Below are positions 1 to 12,300 of a stretch of DNA of 64,000 bases, in pieces (positions within the stretch are counted from its first letter, which is position 1; each line of letters begins with the position of its first letter). The notes below the pieces were generated by a model. It worked only from the letters and a program-made list of their open reading frames with translations, had not been told where the DNA came from and did no database searches. The position numbers and the translations under genes were made by a program. The DNA is from Notolepis coatsorum (Eukaryota > Chordata > Actinopteri > Aulopiformes > Paralepididae): positions 95,228,324-95,292,323 of the forward strand of contig OZ020589.1 of assembly GCA_963971535.1 (NCBI GenBank), read 5' to 3'.

Positions 1-780
1 GGCGACAGAATTTAATATAGATGACATTGCATCATTGAGATTTTCTACCATTTCATTTAGAGAGCTGTCATGATTGTGTGGTTCATGTAGTCTGATAAGA
101 TCAATGAACTTTGATTCAGCTTTGTCGTTTAGGAGCCTCTTTTTAACTATGATTTCTTTTTTTGTTTTAGTAAGGGTTATTTGAGTATCAAAAAATATAC
201 AGTGATGGTCGGAGAGAGGTAATTCAGTTATTGAGATATTTGTTATGCTTAGCCCAGTTGTTGTTATAACTAAGTCTAGTGTATTCCCAAGCCGGTGAGT
301 TGCATTTGTTATATGCTGTATTAGGTCAAAGCTATCCAGTAGATTTTTTAGTTCCATAGTTTTGGAGTCTGTTTTCTTATTAAAATGGATGTTCAGGTCT
401 CCATTTAGGATCACCTTATCATATCCAGTAACACATAGTGAGATCAGTTCAGAGAGCTCCTGTATAAATATTGGTGAGTGTCTAGGCGGGCGGTATATTG
501 TGACAATAATAGTTGATTCTGTTTTTAGTTCAATGGCAAGATATTCCATTGACATGAACTCGCCTAGTTCTGTGATTCTAAACAAGAGTTTTGAGGAGAA
601 GATTGCTGCAACTCCTCCGCCCCTTTTATTTTTTTCTGGGTATTTGAAAAAAGTTATAGTCTGGTGGACAAGCTTCTATCATTATTGATGTAGCTGTGTC
701 ATTATTTAGCCATGTCTCTACTAGGCAGATGCAATCTAAGTTATTTTCTTTAATCAGATCATTTACTAAGAATGTTTTAT
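1..780 (-). pseudogene. L2/CR1-type LINE endonuclease fragment
   Basis: Read on the minus strand, with breaks, this gives the apurinic-type endonuclease of a non-LTR retrotransposon. In order come CLVETWL, then YRPP, then LNGDLNIH, then GNTLDLVIT and LSDHHCIFF. An in-frame stop after FFQIPRKK and a frame change show it is dead. It runs off the left edge, so its length is unknown. The 3' portion of a related element lies at 1211-2478 in the opposite orientation, possibly a separate insertion. Confidence 0.8.
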
Positions 781-789
781 TATTCAGTG

Positions 790-1210
790 ATCAGTTAACT
801 ACTACACCACTCAGATACTAATACTGTTAACTATTAATACTGTTAACTACTACTACACCACTCAGATACTAATACTGTTAACTACTAATACTGTTAACTA
901 CTACTACACCACTCAGATACTAATACTGTTAACTACTAATACTGTTAACTACTACTACACCACTCAGATACTAATGCTGTTAACTACTACACCACTCAGA
1001 TACCAATGTTGTTAACTACTACTACACCACTCAGATACTAATACTGTTAACTACTACTACACCACTCAGATACTAATACTGTTAACTACTACACCACTCA
1101 GATACTAATGCTGTTAACTACTACTACACCACTCAGATACTAATGCTGTTAACTACTACTACACCACTCAGATACTAATGCTGTTAACTACTACTACACC
1201 ACTCTCAGAT
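790..1210. repeat. Minisatellite, unit about 33-45 bp (CACCACTCAGATACTAAT)
   Basis: About a dozen imperfect units combine ACTACTACTACACCACTC with AGATACTAATACTGTT and vary in the number of ACT/TTAACT blocks. The array resumes at 2479-2530 after an inserted LINE, so it predates that insertion. Confidence 0.9.
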
Positions 1211-2478
1211 TACAAACATCCCAAAACAAACTGGTCAGACTACTGCTTGACCTTATTCCTAAAACCCACCTCACCCCTGCCCATTTTGACAACCTAGGAT
1301 GGCTTAGAGTAGACGACAGAGTACAGAAACTTGCAATGGGCCTGGTCTACAAGATACACTACACGACCAAGGTGCCCATGTACATGTCGAAATACTTCCC
1401 AAAGGTCAGTGAATACCACGACCACAACACCAGAGGGAGTTCCACAAATCATGTTCAACCCAGATTCGGCTCAAACAAGGGACTAAACACGTTTCGCAAT
1501 TATACCACAACAATGTGGAACGCCCTACCCACAGCCGTAAAATAATGTGAATCTCTACCCACCTTCAAAACCGCTCTAAAAAAGCACCTAGGGGAGGCCG
1601 CAATTCGGAACTGGCCCCAGTAAATGTCCAACCCCCCCCCAAAACAGTAAACAGTAGGCTACTGTATACTGTATTTGTATATCTTGTATGTCATAAACAG
1701 TGATGCCACAGATTACTTGTAAAAATAGTCTGATTACTGATTACTCCTTTAAAAAGTAATCTAGTTAATTTACTGATTACTTGATTATCAAAGTAACTTA
1801 GTTACTTTGAAAGTAACTAGGTTACGAAGTCGTCGTCGTCCCCCCTGCTGCTGCCACAACATAAGAATGACAAAACAGGTTTTTTCTCTCTCTCTCTCTC
1901 TCTACCAAATCCATTCTGAGACAACAGACTCAGTGCGTACTCCGCAAGTCATGCGTAACATGAATCTCTCTCTCTCACTCTCTCAAGTAGCCAAATTACA
2001 CTATAAAACTAACTGGATAGTTGATTTAACTTCATGCTGAAGCCATTCTAAAATCAGCTATAAACGTAAACATGTGTGTTTGGCTGTGTGCGTGCGCGAG
2101 CGCACGTCCCATCTCCGGTCTAGCTGGCTGTACCCCTGGCTCTCTTATCATCAGCATTATGATAGTAACTAAATAGCACTTGGAAAAGTAACTGTAATCA
2201 GATTACTGGCTTGTAAAAAGTAAGTAAGTTAGATTACTATTTACTGATAAAGTAATCAGATTAGAGTAACTAGTTACTGGCATCACTGGTCATAAATGTC
2301 TGGATGTAACAGTACTGTATATCTGTATGTCATAAATGTTATGAATTGAAAATGGGGGACCCTGATGTAAACAAGACGAAAGTCTTTCTCTGGTCTGCAT
2401 CCTCTTAACAATTGTGTGTATTGAGCTGTACTGTATTGTACCCATTCTGCAATCTGTTAATACAATTTTCAATCAATC
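1211..2478 (+). mobile_element. 5'-truncated L2-like LINE insertion
   Basis: Contains the C-terminal RT-domain tail (YKIHYTTKVPMYMSKYFPKV, HNTRGSSTN, MWNALPTAVK, then a stop) and the 3' UTR ending in CAATCAATC. It is flanked by TCTCAGAT at 1203-1210 and 2479-2486, a target duplication inside the surrounding minisatellite. A hAT element interrupts the 3' UTR. The same 3' tail recurs at 35765, 37825 and 54730. Confidence 0.85.
1698..2288. mobile_element. Non-autonomous hAT element (591 bp)
   Basis: Perfect 11-bp terminal inverted repeats, CAGTGATGCCA and TGGCATCACTG, flanked by the 8-bp duplication GTCATAAA (1690-1697 and 2289-2296). The interior has long self-complementary stretches built on GTAATC and GTAACT. 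It carries no transposase and sits inside the L2 3' UTR. Confidence 0.92.
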
Positions 2479-2530
2479 TCTCAGATACTAATACTGTTAA
2501 CTACTACTACACCACTCAGATAGTAATACT

Positions 2531-3640
2531 TTTACTCTAGGCTTATACATGTATTACGTTACAAAATATAAACACATTCTGCCCAAACCAGCCTAATCAT
2601 ATTGAACTTACTGGTAAGCTACCTCCTTATAGGATCATTATTGGAATGGAATTCTGGAACCAATGGAGCCTGTAGTGACTGGATGGTCCTTAAGTTCCAG
2701 GGTAACAGGGTAAGCTATGATGCCCCTCTAGCTCATGGAATGAACTCCAACAGCCCTTAAACATTTAGATGTTCCCCGAGTTTAAAACCCTGATCTCCTT
2801 GATTGTTATCCTTGCTTTTTGCCTCGTCTTATCTGTGTGTCTTATCATTATGATTTAATATGCCTTTTCTTTGCTTATCTCTATATGTACACTCAACGTG
2901 ACTGTAATGACCAAAGTTGCCCTTTTGAGTTTAAATAAAGGTTTGAAAACTGCATTCAACCTCCAGCTTATCCAACAGCAAGGATGAATCGACGAGGTGA
3001 ACAGAGCAGCAACGATGGCACTGAAGCACTAATAATGCATGTGTCTGGCACTTTAATTGATTCTTTGATCGACATCATTTCACATCGTATTTGTAGACGA
3101 CAGCTGTTTGTTTCTAATTAATGCTGTATGACTAGGATCCACCCACATCTCACTTTGCAACCTTTGCTGAATTCTGGACGGGCATTGTAAGTCATCTTTT
3201 CACATGTACTTTACTGTATAACTTGTGTGATTTGTATGCTATCATATACACTGTATAAATACACTTCTGTGTGTACTGGTGTTGCCATCTGCTTACGCAT
3301 AGATGGCTGCATAACAATGTTTCCCTTGTAAGATAATAAAACAACCTTAAATCTTGAACCAAGTAGCTCAACGCATCCATACTCGTTACTCAATGGGTCC
3401 ATTTTGATGTCTGTATTGCTTTCTGAAAAGAAGTCCCCGGTGAAGCACAACCGAGGCATCCCAGGCCCTCAAAGCACCACAAGATGAGCGCTGATTTCAG
3501 CTCAATACTGGAGGTAAACAAACAGAGTGAGCCGCAGTAATTCTGATCCAGAGCCCGGATAATCCTTGTCTTCTGTCTGTCCGGAGGGAGAGGCTGAAAG
3601 CAACGTTGGTTTGTTGGCTGTCAGTCATCAAGGATATCAT
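2531..3640. other. Unassigned non-coding stretch
   Basis: No exon-like homology or convincing gene seen. Short open frames near 3192-3459 have no recognisable domains. It lies beyond the presumed 3' end of wdr83os and may be intergenic. Confidence 0.4.
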
Positions 3641-3654
3641 TCGACTATGAATAC

Positions 3655-4205
3655 TGAAATGAGGCTAATTCAATTGAATTAATCGAAGCAGCGTAAAATG
3701 CTTTAACAAGTTAATCGTATGTTGCGATGCGATTGCCAGGCATTATGTGTGGGGGGCCCAGGCTTAGAACTGCACCCTGAGAGGGAGGTTCGAAGGGTCA
3801 AAGTGGGTGACAAACAGGAAGGAAGACTGTCAGGTTTTAAACTGTGGATATCAAACAGGGAAGGTAAAGACTGTTTTCAACTAGTCATTTAGAACTATTT
3901 TATTGTACTGCACTATTTTACTCTTTTTATTGTTGTATATTTAAAAACGGCCATAGAATCAAACCATAAACAAGGTGGCCTATTGGGATGTTAGATCCTA
4001 ATGTGAAAAACTGATTTTATATATCTGCACTTTATATGCTCGCTTTTTCTGCTGTGAAGCACTTTGAGCTGCAATTCTTGTATGAAAGGTGCTACACAAA
4101 TAAAGTTTATTATTATATTATCAATACACTGAAATGAGACATAAAATGAATCGAAGCAGGCGTAAAATGCTTTAACAAGTTAATCGTATGTTGCAATTGC
4201 TATTA
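3655..4205 (+). repeat. L2-like 3' tail between imperfect direct repeats
   Basis: About 75 bp (GAAATGAG, AATCGAAGCAG, GCGTAAAATGCTTTAACAAG, TTAATCGTATGTTGC) occur at about 3655-3735 and again at about 4125-4200. Between them, 3960-4124 is the 3' end of an L2-like LINE (GAAGCACTTTGAGCTGC, CTACACAAATAAAG, then ATT repeats). Confidence 0.65.
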
Positions 4206-5520
4206 TGGGTAGTACCCGTTTAGTTGTAGACCCATTTATTGCCTTGCATTGGAGGCACATGCATTTTCAGTCTTTTATTTTCTTTAATATCCAACGGGCA
4301 AGTTTGGTATTTGAATTATTTTCCAAATTCGACAAAAATTGGAATCAAGAAATTGGTTGCGACAGCCCTAGTGTGTGGGTGAGAGACAGGGGAGCTGTGT
4401 GGGCAGGACAGAGGAACTGGGACCTTAGTTAGTAAAACCGGCTGAGTCCACTGAACTGAACCTGCCCCATTTCCCCTCAGGCTCAAGTAATTTGTGACTC
4501 CACTGCGCCCTCCGGTGCTGAGAAGGGGGCATAAGCCCGTTACCTGGGCGGTCGGTCCCCCCTGCTGCTTCCAATCCTCCGCTCCCATCGGGGAGGTCCG
4601 GCGGGGCAGAATATGGAGATTAGGTTTAATTAAAATCCTCTTGTGCCCCAACACCCTCTGAACTGGAGATCTACATCCAGCGAACTGACAGTTTTTTAAT
4701 ATCCAAATTATGCAGCCCCCGCTGATCATTGCCGTGACTGCTGACAGACAAATTCAATATCCTCTACTTGCGATAGCGATCGACGACAACAAACAATGAG
4801 ACAACATCTTAGTGTGTGTGTGGGGGAGGAGGGGGGTCGAGTAAAGTTACAAAACACAACAAGAGGGGGAAAGAGGGGGGGGGGGGGGGGGGGGGAGAAA
4901 AAAGAGGGCAAGTCGGCGTTTTTATCCCGACCGCAAGTCGGCGTTTTTATCCCGACCGTAAGTCGGTGCGGAATCAGGAGAAATCCAGTGGAGTTTGCTG
5001 AAAGGTGTATCCTGGCATCGCTCCCGCTGACTGAAGTGCTCCTCCACTCAGAGGCCGGGAGGACGTGAGTTATAAGGCCACTAAATCAGCTTCACATCCG
5101 GCTGAGTCCCCACTCTCCCTGCTCACTGCCGTCTGTCGTCAGCACACACAAACAACCACACACACACACACACACAAATACACACAACCACAGGCGATAG
5201 AGGGTGTGCGTCTGCGTTTGTAGTGGAGAGCAGTGCTGTAGAGGCCTAAATGGTGATTAGAAAAGAGACAGACCGAAGGCTTTGAAAAGTGTGTGTGGTT
5301 GTTTATGTGTGTGTGTGCGCGCGCTGAAGTTGTTTAGCTGGCGATAGCGCTTCACAAATAGACATCTAATCCCTCCTCCTTTCATCATGACCGGCAATCT
5401 GTGAATCCAACTGGGCGGGTTTGGGTACGGATGTGTGTTCAACAACGGTGCGTTAGTGTCGTCGTCCTCCTGATGGGAACAAACGTTGGAGCCGAGGCCA
5501 GCGGTCATTTCTAAAACGTT
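4206..5520. other. Non-coding stretch with homopolymers and CA repeats
   Basis: G-run near 4877-4895, CA microsatellite at 5157-5176, and a short direct repeat of AAGTCGGCGTTTTTATCCCG at 4911-4956. No conserved protein found in the open frames. Probably downstream of wdr83os. Confidence 0.4.
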
Positions 5521-5529
5521 AAAAATTTC

Positions 5530-5535
5530 TTTATT
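5530..5535 (-). terminator. Candidate polyadenylation signal of wdr83os
   Basis: TTTATT on the plus strand is AATAAA on the minus strand, about 290 bases after the wdr83os stop codon. It is the first such hexamer I noticed downstream, so a 3' UTR ending near 5510 is likely. Transcript ends were not available. Confidence 0.5.
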
Positions 5536-5823
5536 TCAACACAACCTGCTTCAATCAAAACAGAAAAAACAAGATAGAAAAGATTGGAAAGAGAAACCTC
5601 AGTGTGAAAAGCGTGTCGAGACGATTCGATGCTTTAGTGTTTGTGTCGTCGTCCATTTCTCTTCCTCTCTCTCTTTACCACTTCCTTTCACATAATCACC
5701 CCCCCCCCACCCCCCCCCCTTCTGCCCCAGACGGTCAGTGAGCCAATCGGCTGTCCCGTGACCCGCTCCGAGCACCGGCCTGTCCTCTACTGAGCTCCCC
5801 GCTGCGGTCCACCGGTCCTGGGG

Positions 5824-5890
5824 TTACCACGGCGGCGACATGGGCTGCGGGTTCTGGAGGTATGACATCACGACCGCTGAGATGGACAGC
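5824..5890 (-). CDS. wdr83os: wdr83os terminal coding exon 4
   Basis: Acceptor CTTTCAG at 5897-5891. The first base completes the split methionine codon, followed by 21 residues ([13 protein letters not shown] to MSPPW) and TAA at 5826-5824. A longer open frame extends upstream into intron sequence, but only this part matches the family. Confidence 0.95.
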
Positions 5891-6263
5891 CTGAAAGACA
5901 GAGGGGGGAGTTTAGGGGGGCGGTGTGCAGTATTCGTGTAGAGGTAAAAGAGGCGGGACAGTAACCAAAAGGTCACTGGTTCGATCCCCACCGCTGACAG
6001 AAGGGTGTATTCCAGCTGTGAGCTGGTGACTGAAGGGTGGCTGGTATTACTGTACATATATGGTGCCCACGATCCTTGAGTAAGGCACTGAACCCGAAAA
6101 CTGCTCCAGGGGCACTGCACTGCGGGCGACCCTGCGCTTTGAACTCTGATGAAATGCTTATGTGTGGAATGTGGGTATGTGTAACTAGGAGGGATATGAG
6201 GACTGTGCGTGTGTAACCAGGAGGGATATGAGGACTGTGTGTGTAACTAGGAGGGATATGAGG

Positions 6264-6300
<37 letters not shown>

Positions 6301-9300
6301 CTAGGGAGGGATATGAGAACTGTGTATGTGTAACTAGGGGGGATATGAGGACTGTGTGTGTGTGTGTATCTAGGAGGGATATGAGGACTGTGTGTGTGTG
6401 TATCTAGGAGGGATATGAGGACTGTGTGTGTGTAACTAGGATGGATATGAGGACTGTGTGTGTAACTAGGAGGGATATGAGGACTGTGTGTGTAACTAGG
6501 AGGGATATGAGGACTGTGTGTGTGTGTAACTAGGAGGGATATGAGGACTGTGTGTGTGTAACTAGGAGGGATATGAGGACTGTGTGTGTGTAACTAGGAG
6601 GGATATGAGGACTGTGTGTAACTAGGAGGGATATGAGGACTGTGTGTAACTAGGATGGATATGAGGACTGTGTGTGTAACTAGGAGGGATATGAGGACTG
6701 TGTGTGTAACTAGGAGGGATATGAGGACTGTGTGTATGTGTAACTAGGAGTGATATGAGGACTGTGTGTGTGTGTAACTAGGAGGGATATGAGGACTGTG
6801 TGTGTGTGTAACTAGGAGGGATATGAGGACTGTGTGTGTAACTAGGAGGGATATGAGGACTGTGTGTGTGTAACTAGGAGGGATATGAGGACTGTGTGTA
6901 ACTAGGAGGGATATGAGGACTGTGTGTGTGTAACTAGGAGGGATATGAGGACTGTGTGTGTGTAACTAGGAGGGATATGAGGACTGTGTGTAACTAGGAG
7001 GGATATGAGGACTGTGTGTGTGTAACTAGGAGGGATATGAGGACTGTGTGTAACTAGGAGGAATATGAGGACTGTGTGTGTGTGTAACTAGGAGGGATAT
7101 GAGGACTGTGTGTAACTAGGAGGGATATGAGGACTGTGTGTGTGTAACTAGGAGGGATATGAGGACTGTGTGTAACTAGGAGGGATATGAGGACTGTGTG
7201 TGTAACTAGGAGGGATATGAGGACTGTATGTGTGTGTAACTAGGAAGGATATGAGGACTGTTTGTATGTGTAACTAGTAGGGCTGTCTTAAATACTTCGA
7301 ACGGCATGGGATTCGAATATGAAAATATTTTTTTTTTATTATTGCAAAACAAAATTGTTAAAAGTCAGTACTCAACATACAATGCATAATGAAACTAACA
7401 ATTAAGGTGGCTAAAATGACATGCAAGTACAGTAACAGAAAACAAAAAAAAGTATATAATAATATTTTACCGTATACAGTGTATATCCAACGAAATTACC
7501 AATTGTACCAATGTCTTATACAGGATATACTCCTAATACCTATTATCTAAAACCCTACACACATATGCTCCAGCTCGAACCCCCCCCCTCCCGGACCCCT
7601 CCTTGGATAGTACCTCCATTATCCCTCACTCCTAACCAGACACCACCATTATAAGCTAGCTTTTATTCTCTCCACCACTTCTAACCACATTGACATTTTG
7701 GATTCGTTAAGTCCCAGAATTCTTGCTGTAGATATTTCTTGATAAATCACATGGAGATATGTAAGAAACCAAACCTTCCGGCAAATTTTTTCCGGTTGAA
7801 ACCAGCGTGATGCGATCAGTTTTTTTAGCTACTGTGATACCCGATAAAACCAATCTCTTTAGCTGTGGATTTACTGCAAACTCAAAAACATCATTCAATA
7901 GTAATACAGAGGGGTGTACTGGTATATTCCAAGATACGAGTTTTGATAATTGATGGGTCACATCTTTCCAGAATGCCTTAACTGGTGGGCAGTCCCAATA
8001 CATGTGCATAAATGTTCCTTCGTCTCCATTTGTACATTGGGAGCATTTTGAGTCTTGTTTGAGACCCATTCTGTTCAGTCTTATAGGAGTCAAGTATGTC
8101 CTGTGAATATAGTTAAGATTGATTTGTTGATGGTCCGGGTTCCTTGATGTAAGACGGACATTTGCCCATGCTCCTTGCCAATCAAAGTCACTTTCCAGGT
8201 GTGGTATATCCCTCCTCCAGACAGAGTCTAGTTGGAGGGTTTCATACGAGGACGTTAGTAATTGATAATAAAAACCTGATACAAAACCTCTCGATGTCTC
8301 TCTTTCATAGAAGAATTTGTGGTATCTGTGGTGTTCAACTGGTATGTCTAATGGAACACCGTGAGACTTCAAACATAGCTGTAACTGTATGTAAAAAAGC
8401 CATGTGGACTCGGTGAGATTAAATTTTGTGCATATTTCTCCATAACTACAAAAACCCTGGTTGTTAAAAACATCCCTTAGTGAGTGTATGCCTTGCTCTT
8501 CCCATATAGGGAATCTTATAGGACGTTTTTCAATTAAGAGTGCATTGTTATTGAATAAGGGAGTGTGATTGTGCCATTTTTGTGTGTTAGGATATTTTTT
8601 TTGTGTTTCACGCCATATCCGGATCGCATGGGTAATTATGGGGCCAAATTTCCACTCACAGTGCTTGATTGGTAGTTTAGTGTGTGCTATGTCCTTCAGT
8701 CTATGTGGGGCTACTATGTTTTCTTCCAATTTTCTCCAGGATACTAATGCTTGGGGATCAAACCATATTGTCAATGGTCTTAATGTATACGCCTTAAAAT
8801 ATTGGAAAAAATCTGGAACTGCCATGCCACCGTCTGCTTTATTTCTCTGTGCGGTGGATCTTTTTATACGTGGTGGTTTGTTATTCCAAATAAATTTGTA
8901 TGTGGAGGAGTGTAATCTTTTCCAGTAACCCTCTGGAGGGGGTAACGGTAGCATTGAACTGATGAAGTTGATTCTAGGTAGTACATCCATCTTAACTATT
9001 GATACCCTTGCCTGTACTGAGTTTTTAAGTTTTGCCCACCTGTCCAGGTCGTCTTTGATTTTGTTCTGTATTTTTGTGTAATTGTGCTTCACCGTTTGTC
9101 TTATGGTGGGAAATATTTCCACACCCAAGCATCTAAAATGTTTTACCATAGGTATCTCACCTGGGAGGGTTGTATCTTTTTTTGCATGGGTGTTAAGTGG
9201 AAGGAAAGCCGACTTCGGCCAATTTATTTTAAATCCCGATAGATCACCAAAGTTCTCAATCAACTTGAGTAGATGAGGCAATGTGGTGTTGGGGCTTTGC

Positions 9301-12300
9301 ATGAACAATATTACGTCGTCCGCATATAAACTAATTTTATGTTGTGTGCCCTTGATTACGATTGGTTCTATGGATTGGGATTGTCTTATATATTGTGCTA
9401 AAGGCTCTAATGATAGATCGAATAGTCCGGGACTAAGAGGGCAACCCTGTCTGGCTGAGCGTGATACCGGAAAGATTTCGGAGATGAATGTACCTGTTGT
9501 AATCATGGCCGATGGGTCTTTGTATAATACTTTAATCATATCAATGAATCCTTTTCCTAACCCCATCCTTTCTAATACTGCGCATAGATACGACCATTCC
9601 AGCCTGTCAAAGGCTTTCATAGCATCCAGGGACAGCATCGCCTTAGGTATGGTGTCGTCCTTGTCTGCATCTAGTACGTGCAGTATTCGTCTTATGTTAT
9701 CAGTGATCAGGCGACCTCTTATGAAGCCAGTTTGGTCCGGATGAACTAAAGACGTCATATGCTTTTGTAATCTGATGGCTAATACCTTAGAGTACAGTTT
9801 GTACGGTTGCGAGGAGGCTTAAGGGTCTGTAACTACCGCACTCGGTGGGGTCTTTGTCTTTTTTGAGAAGGACTGAAATGAGTGCAATATTGTCGTTTTT
9901 ATGGAAGCTATACATGGCAGCACAACACGCAGGATAGTGTATAATTGGCCTTTTAATCTCTGTTATGCATGGACACCATATAGTATAAACTTTAATGAAC
10001 CGATGATTTGGGACAGAGAGACCTACGAGCTCAGAGTTATTGAATGTCATCGCCCACCCCGGGCCAGGGGAAATGCTGCATATACGTATTTAAAAACCGC
10101 TATTTATTAATTGGAAATATTTCCACTACTTCTCCAATTTATACTTTAGATGTTTAAGCATAGCAAAGCTCTTTTAAGATCTAAGTTAATGTTCTCTTCC
10201 TTTTACTTGTTTTTTTCTTGTTTTTTCTGATTTATTGAGGCTCTCTTTTCAGTTCAATACCTCCATATTATTCATGGGTTATTATAAATTACACAAGTTC
10301 ATATAAAATTTAAGTGATTAGGGCATGATAATTGAAGCTTATTTTTGGTCTTTATTTTTAGTTTTATCTTATTTTAATTTTTATTTAACGGGAAAGTGGC
10401 CAAGCCACAGTTGACATTCTACTTATGGTAGAATTTAGAGTGTTAGATCCTATGGTATACATAGGAATGTTAAGGATAATTGGATCATTCTGGGATATCC
10501 GGTGGTTTAAGGGAGGGAGTCATACGCAAAGGTTGTGTTCATGGAACACAATCCTGTACGACTCTCGGTGGGAGGGAAGGGGATTTTTATTTGTATATAT
10601 GTATGTTTTTAAGCTCGGCTCTCAACGGGACCTCACTAGTTGGATGTATATCTATTATTGCCTCGCACTCCAGAAGCATTACCAAAAACTACACTACAAC
10701 ATGTATAGATTATGGCTAGTTTGAATATAATGATCTGGAACACCGGGGGAATAAATAACCAACTCAAACGCAAAAGCGTGCTCACACTGATGAAAAAAGA
10801 ACAGGTGGACATTGCTCTGCTAAGCGAAACGCACATTCTAGAGAAAGACATAGATAAGTTAGCGGACAACACATATCATAATATTAGTCACTCTTCTATT
10901 GGTACGAGAACTCGGGGTGTAGCCATAGTCGTTAAACGTAAGTTGAATATTGAATTAAAGGGAGTATGGTCTGATGTAGAAGGTCGGATAACTATAGCTA
11001 AGATTGTACACAAGAACAGGAAAATAGCGTTGGTAGCGGTATACGCCCCAAATTTGTACGAAGAGGATTTCTTCACTACACTAACCAATGCAATGTTAGA
11101 CATTCCCGATTACTCATTTATAATAGGTGCGGATTTTAATGCCATTTGGAATCCAAGGATGGACAAATCTTACCTCGCCTTTTCCAGCGAACAAAAGAAT
11201 TCATCTAATGCATTAAAGGATTGGTCGAAGATTGCAGGTGTAAATTACTTATGGCGATCACTTAATCCCACGACCCGAAAGTACTCTTGTCGATCTGCGA
11301 GACATAACACATTATCCAGAATAGATTATGTCTTGGCATCCCCGAGACTATTTGATAATTATGAAGTGGAAATGATACCCAACGCACTATCAGATCACTG
11401 TTATTTACTCCTAAAAGGAACATTTGGTATACTATCTTCCCGAGCCCCAAGATGGCGATTTAACTCGATGCTGCTTAATAACAAGGAATTCATTACACAA
11501 CTCAAAGAAGCTCTTATAGTATTCCTACGGGAGAATGCAAACTCGGTGCAAGACCCCAGAATAATATGGATGTCGGTAAAGGGAATGATCAAAGATTTCA
11601 CTGATAGCTTTTCCTTCAAAATGCGCAAGAAACAATGCACAAAACTGGCTGAGCTGGAAACGCTTTACTCAACGTTATTTAATTCTTTAAAATACAACAA
11701 CTCAACTAGACTAGAAAATCAAGTTAACGTACTAAAAATAGAGATCAATGCCATATACAGACAACAATCGGAAATACAAATACGCAGCACAAGACAACAG
11801 CAGTACTCCCAAGGTTCTAAACCTAGTCACCTATTAGCCATGCGATTAAGAATTAATGCAAAATTTGCAGATATAACTACCATTAGAGCACAACAAGTAC
11901 TTGAAACAGACCCTGCAAAAATAAACGATACATTCAAAGAATTCTACTCCGACTTATATAAATCAGAAACGACCTTCGATCAAAACAAAATGGACACATC
12001 TTAATCAAATTATTCTCCCTAAACTTTCAGAGGATGACGCTAAACAGTTAGAAACACCGATCACACTAGAGGAACTCAAGAAGGCCATATCCGAAATGCA
12101 AAGTGGTAAGGCTCCTGGTAGAGACGGTATCCCACCAGAAATGTACCTTTCTTGTTGGGACATAATTGGACCCTTATTACTAAATATGATCTTATACTCA
12201 GTCAAGGAGGGGAACTTCCATAAGAATGACAATATTGCACTCATAACAGTCCTCCTTAAAAAAGACAAAGACCCCAACGAGTGCGGTAGTTAGACCTTTA

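Noticed and set aside
4316-4911. Proline-rich and other open frames near 4.3-4.9 kb
   Set aside because: Driven by G/C homopolymers; no homology or splice logic.
5824-6120. 98-codon minus-strand ORF taken as a whole
   Set aside because: Only the last 21 residues are real (wdr83os exon 4); the rest is intron, as the CAG acceptor at 5891 shows.
6170-7277. CRISPR-like alternation of constant and variable blocks
   Set aside because: Spacers are only TG runs of varying length and the setting is a vertebrate intron; it is a minisatellite.
8162-9744. Plus-strand ORFs opposite the L1-like relic
   Set aside because: Antisense shadows of the reverse transcriptase frame; mirrored again at 12378-12839.
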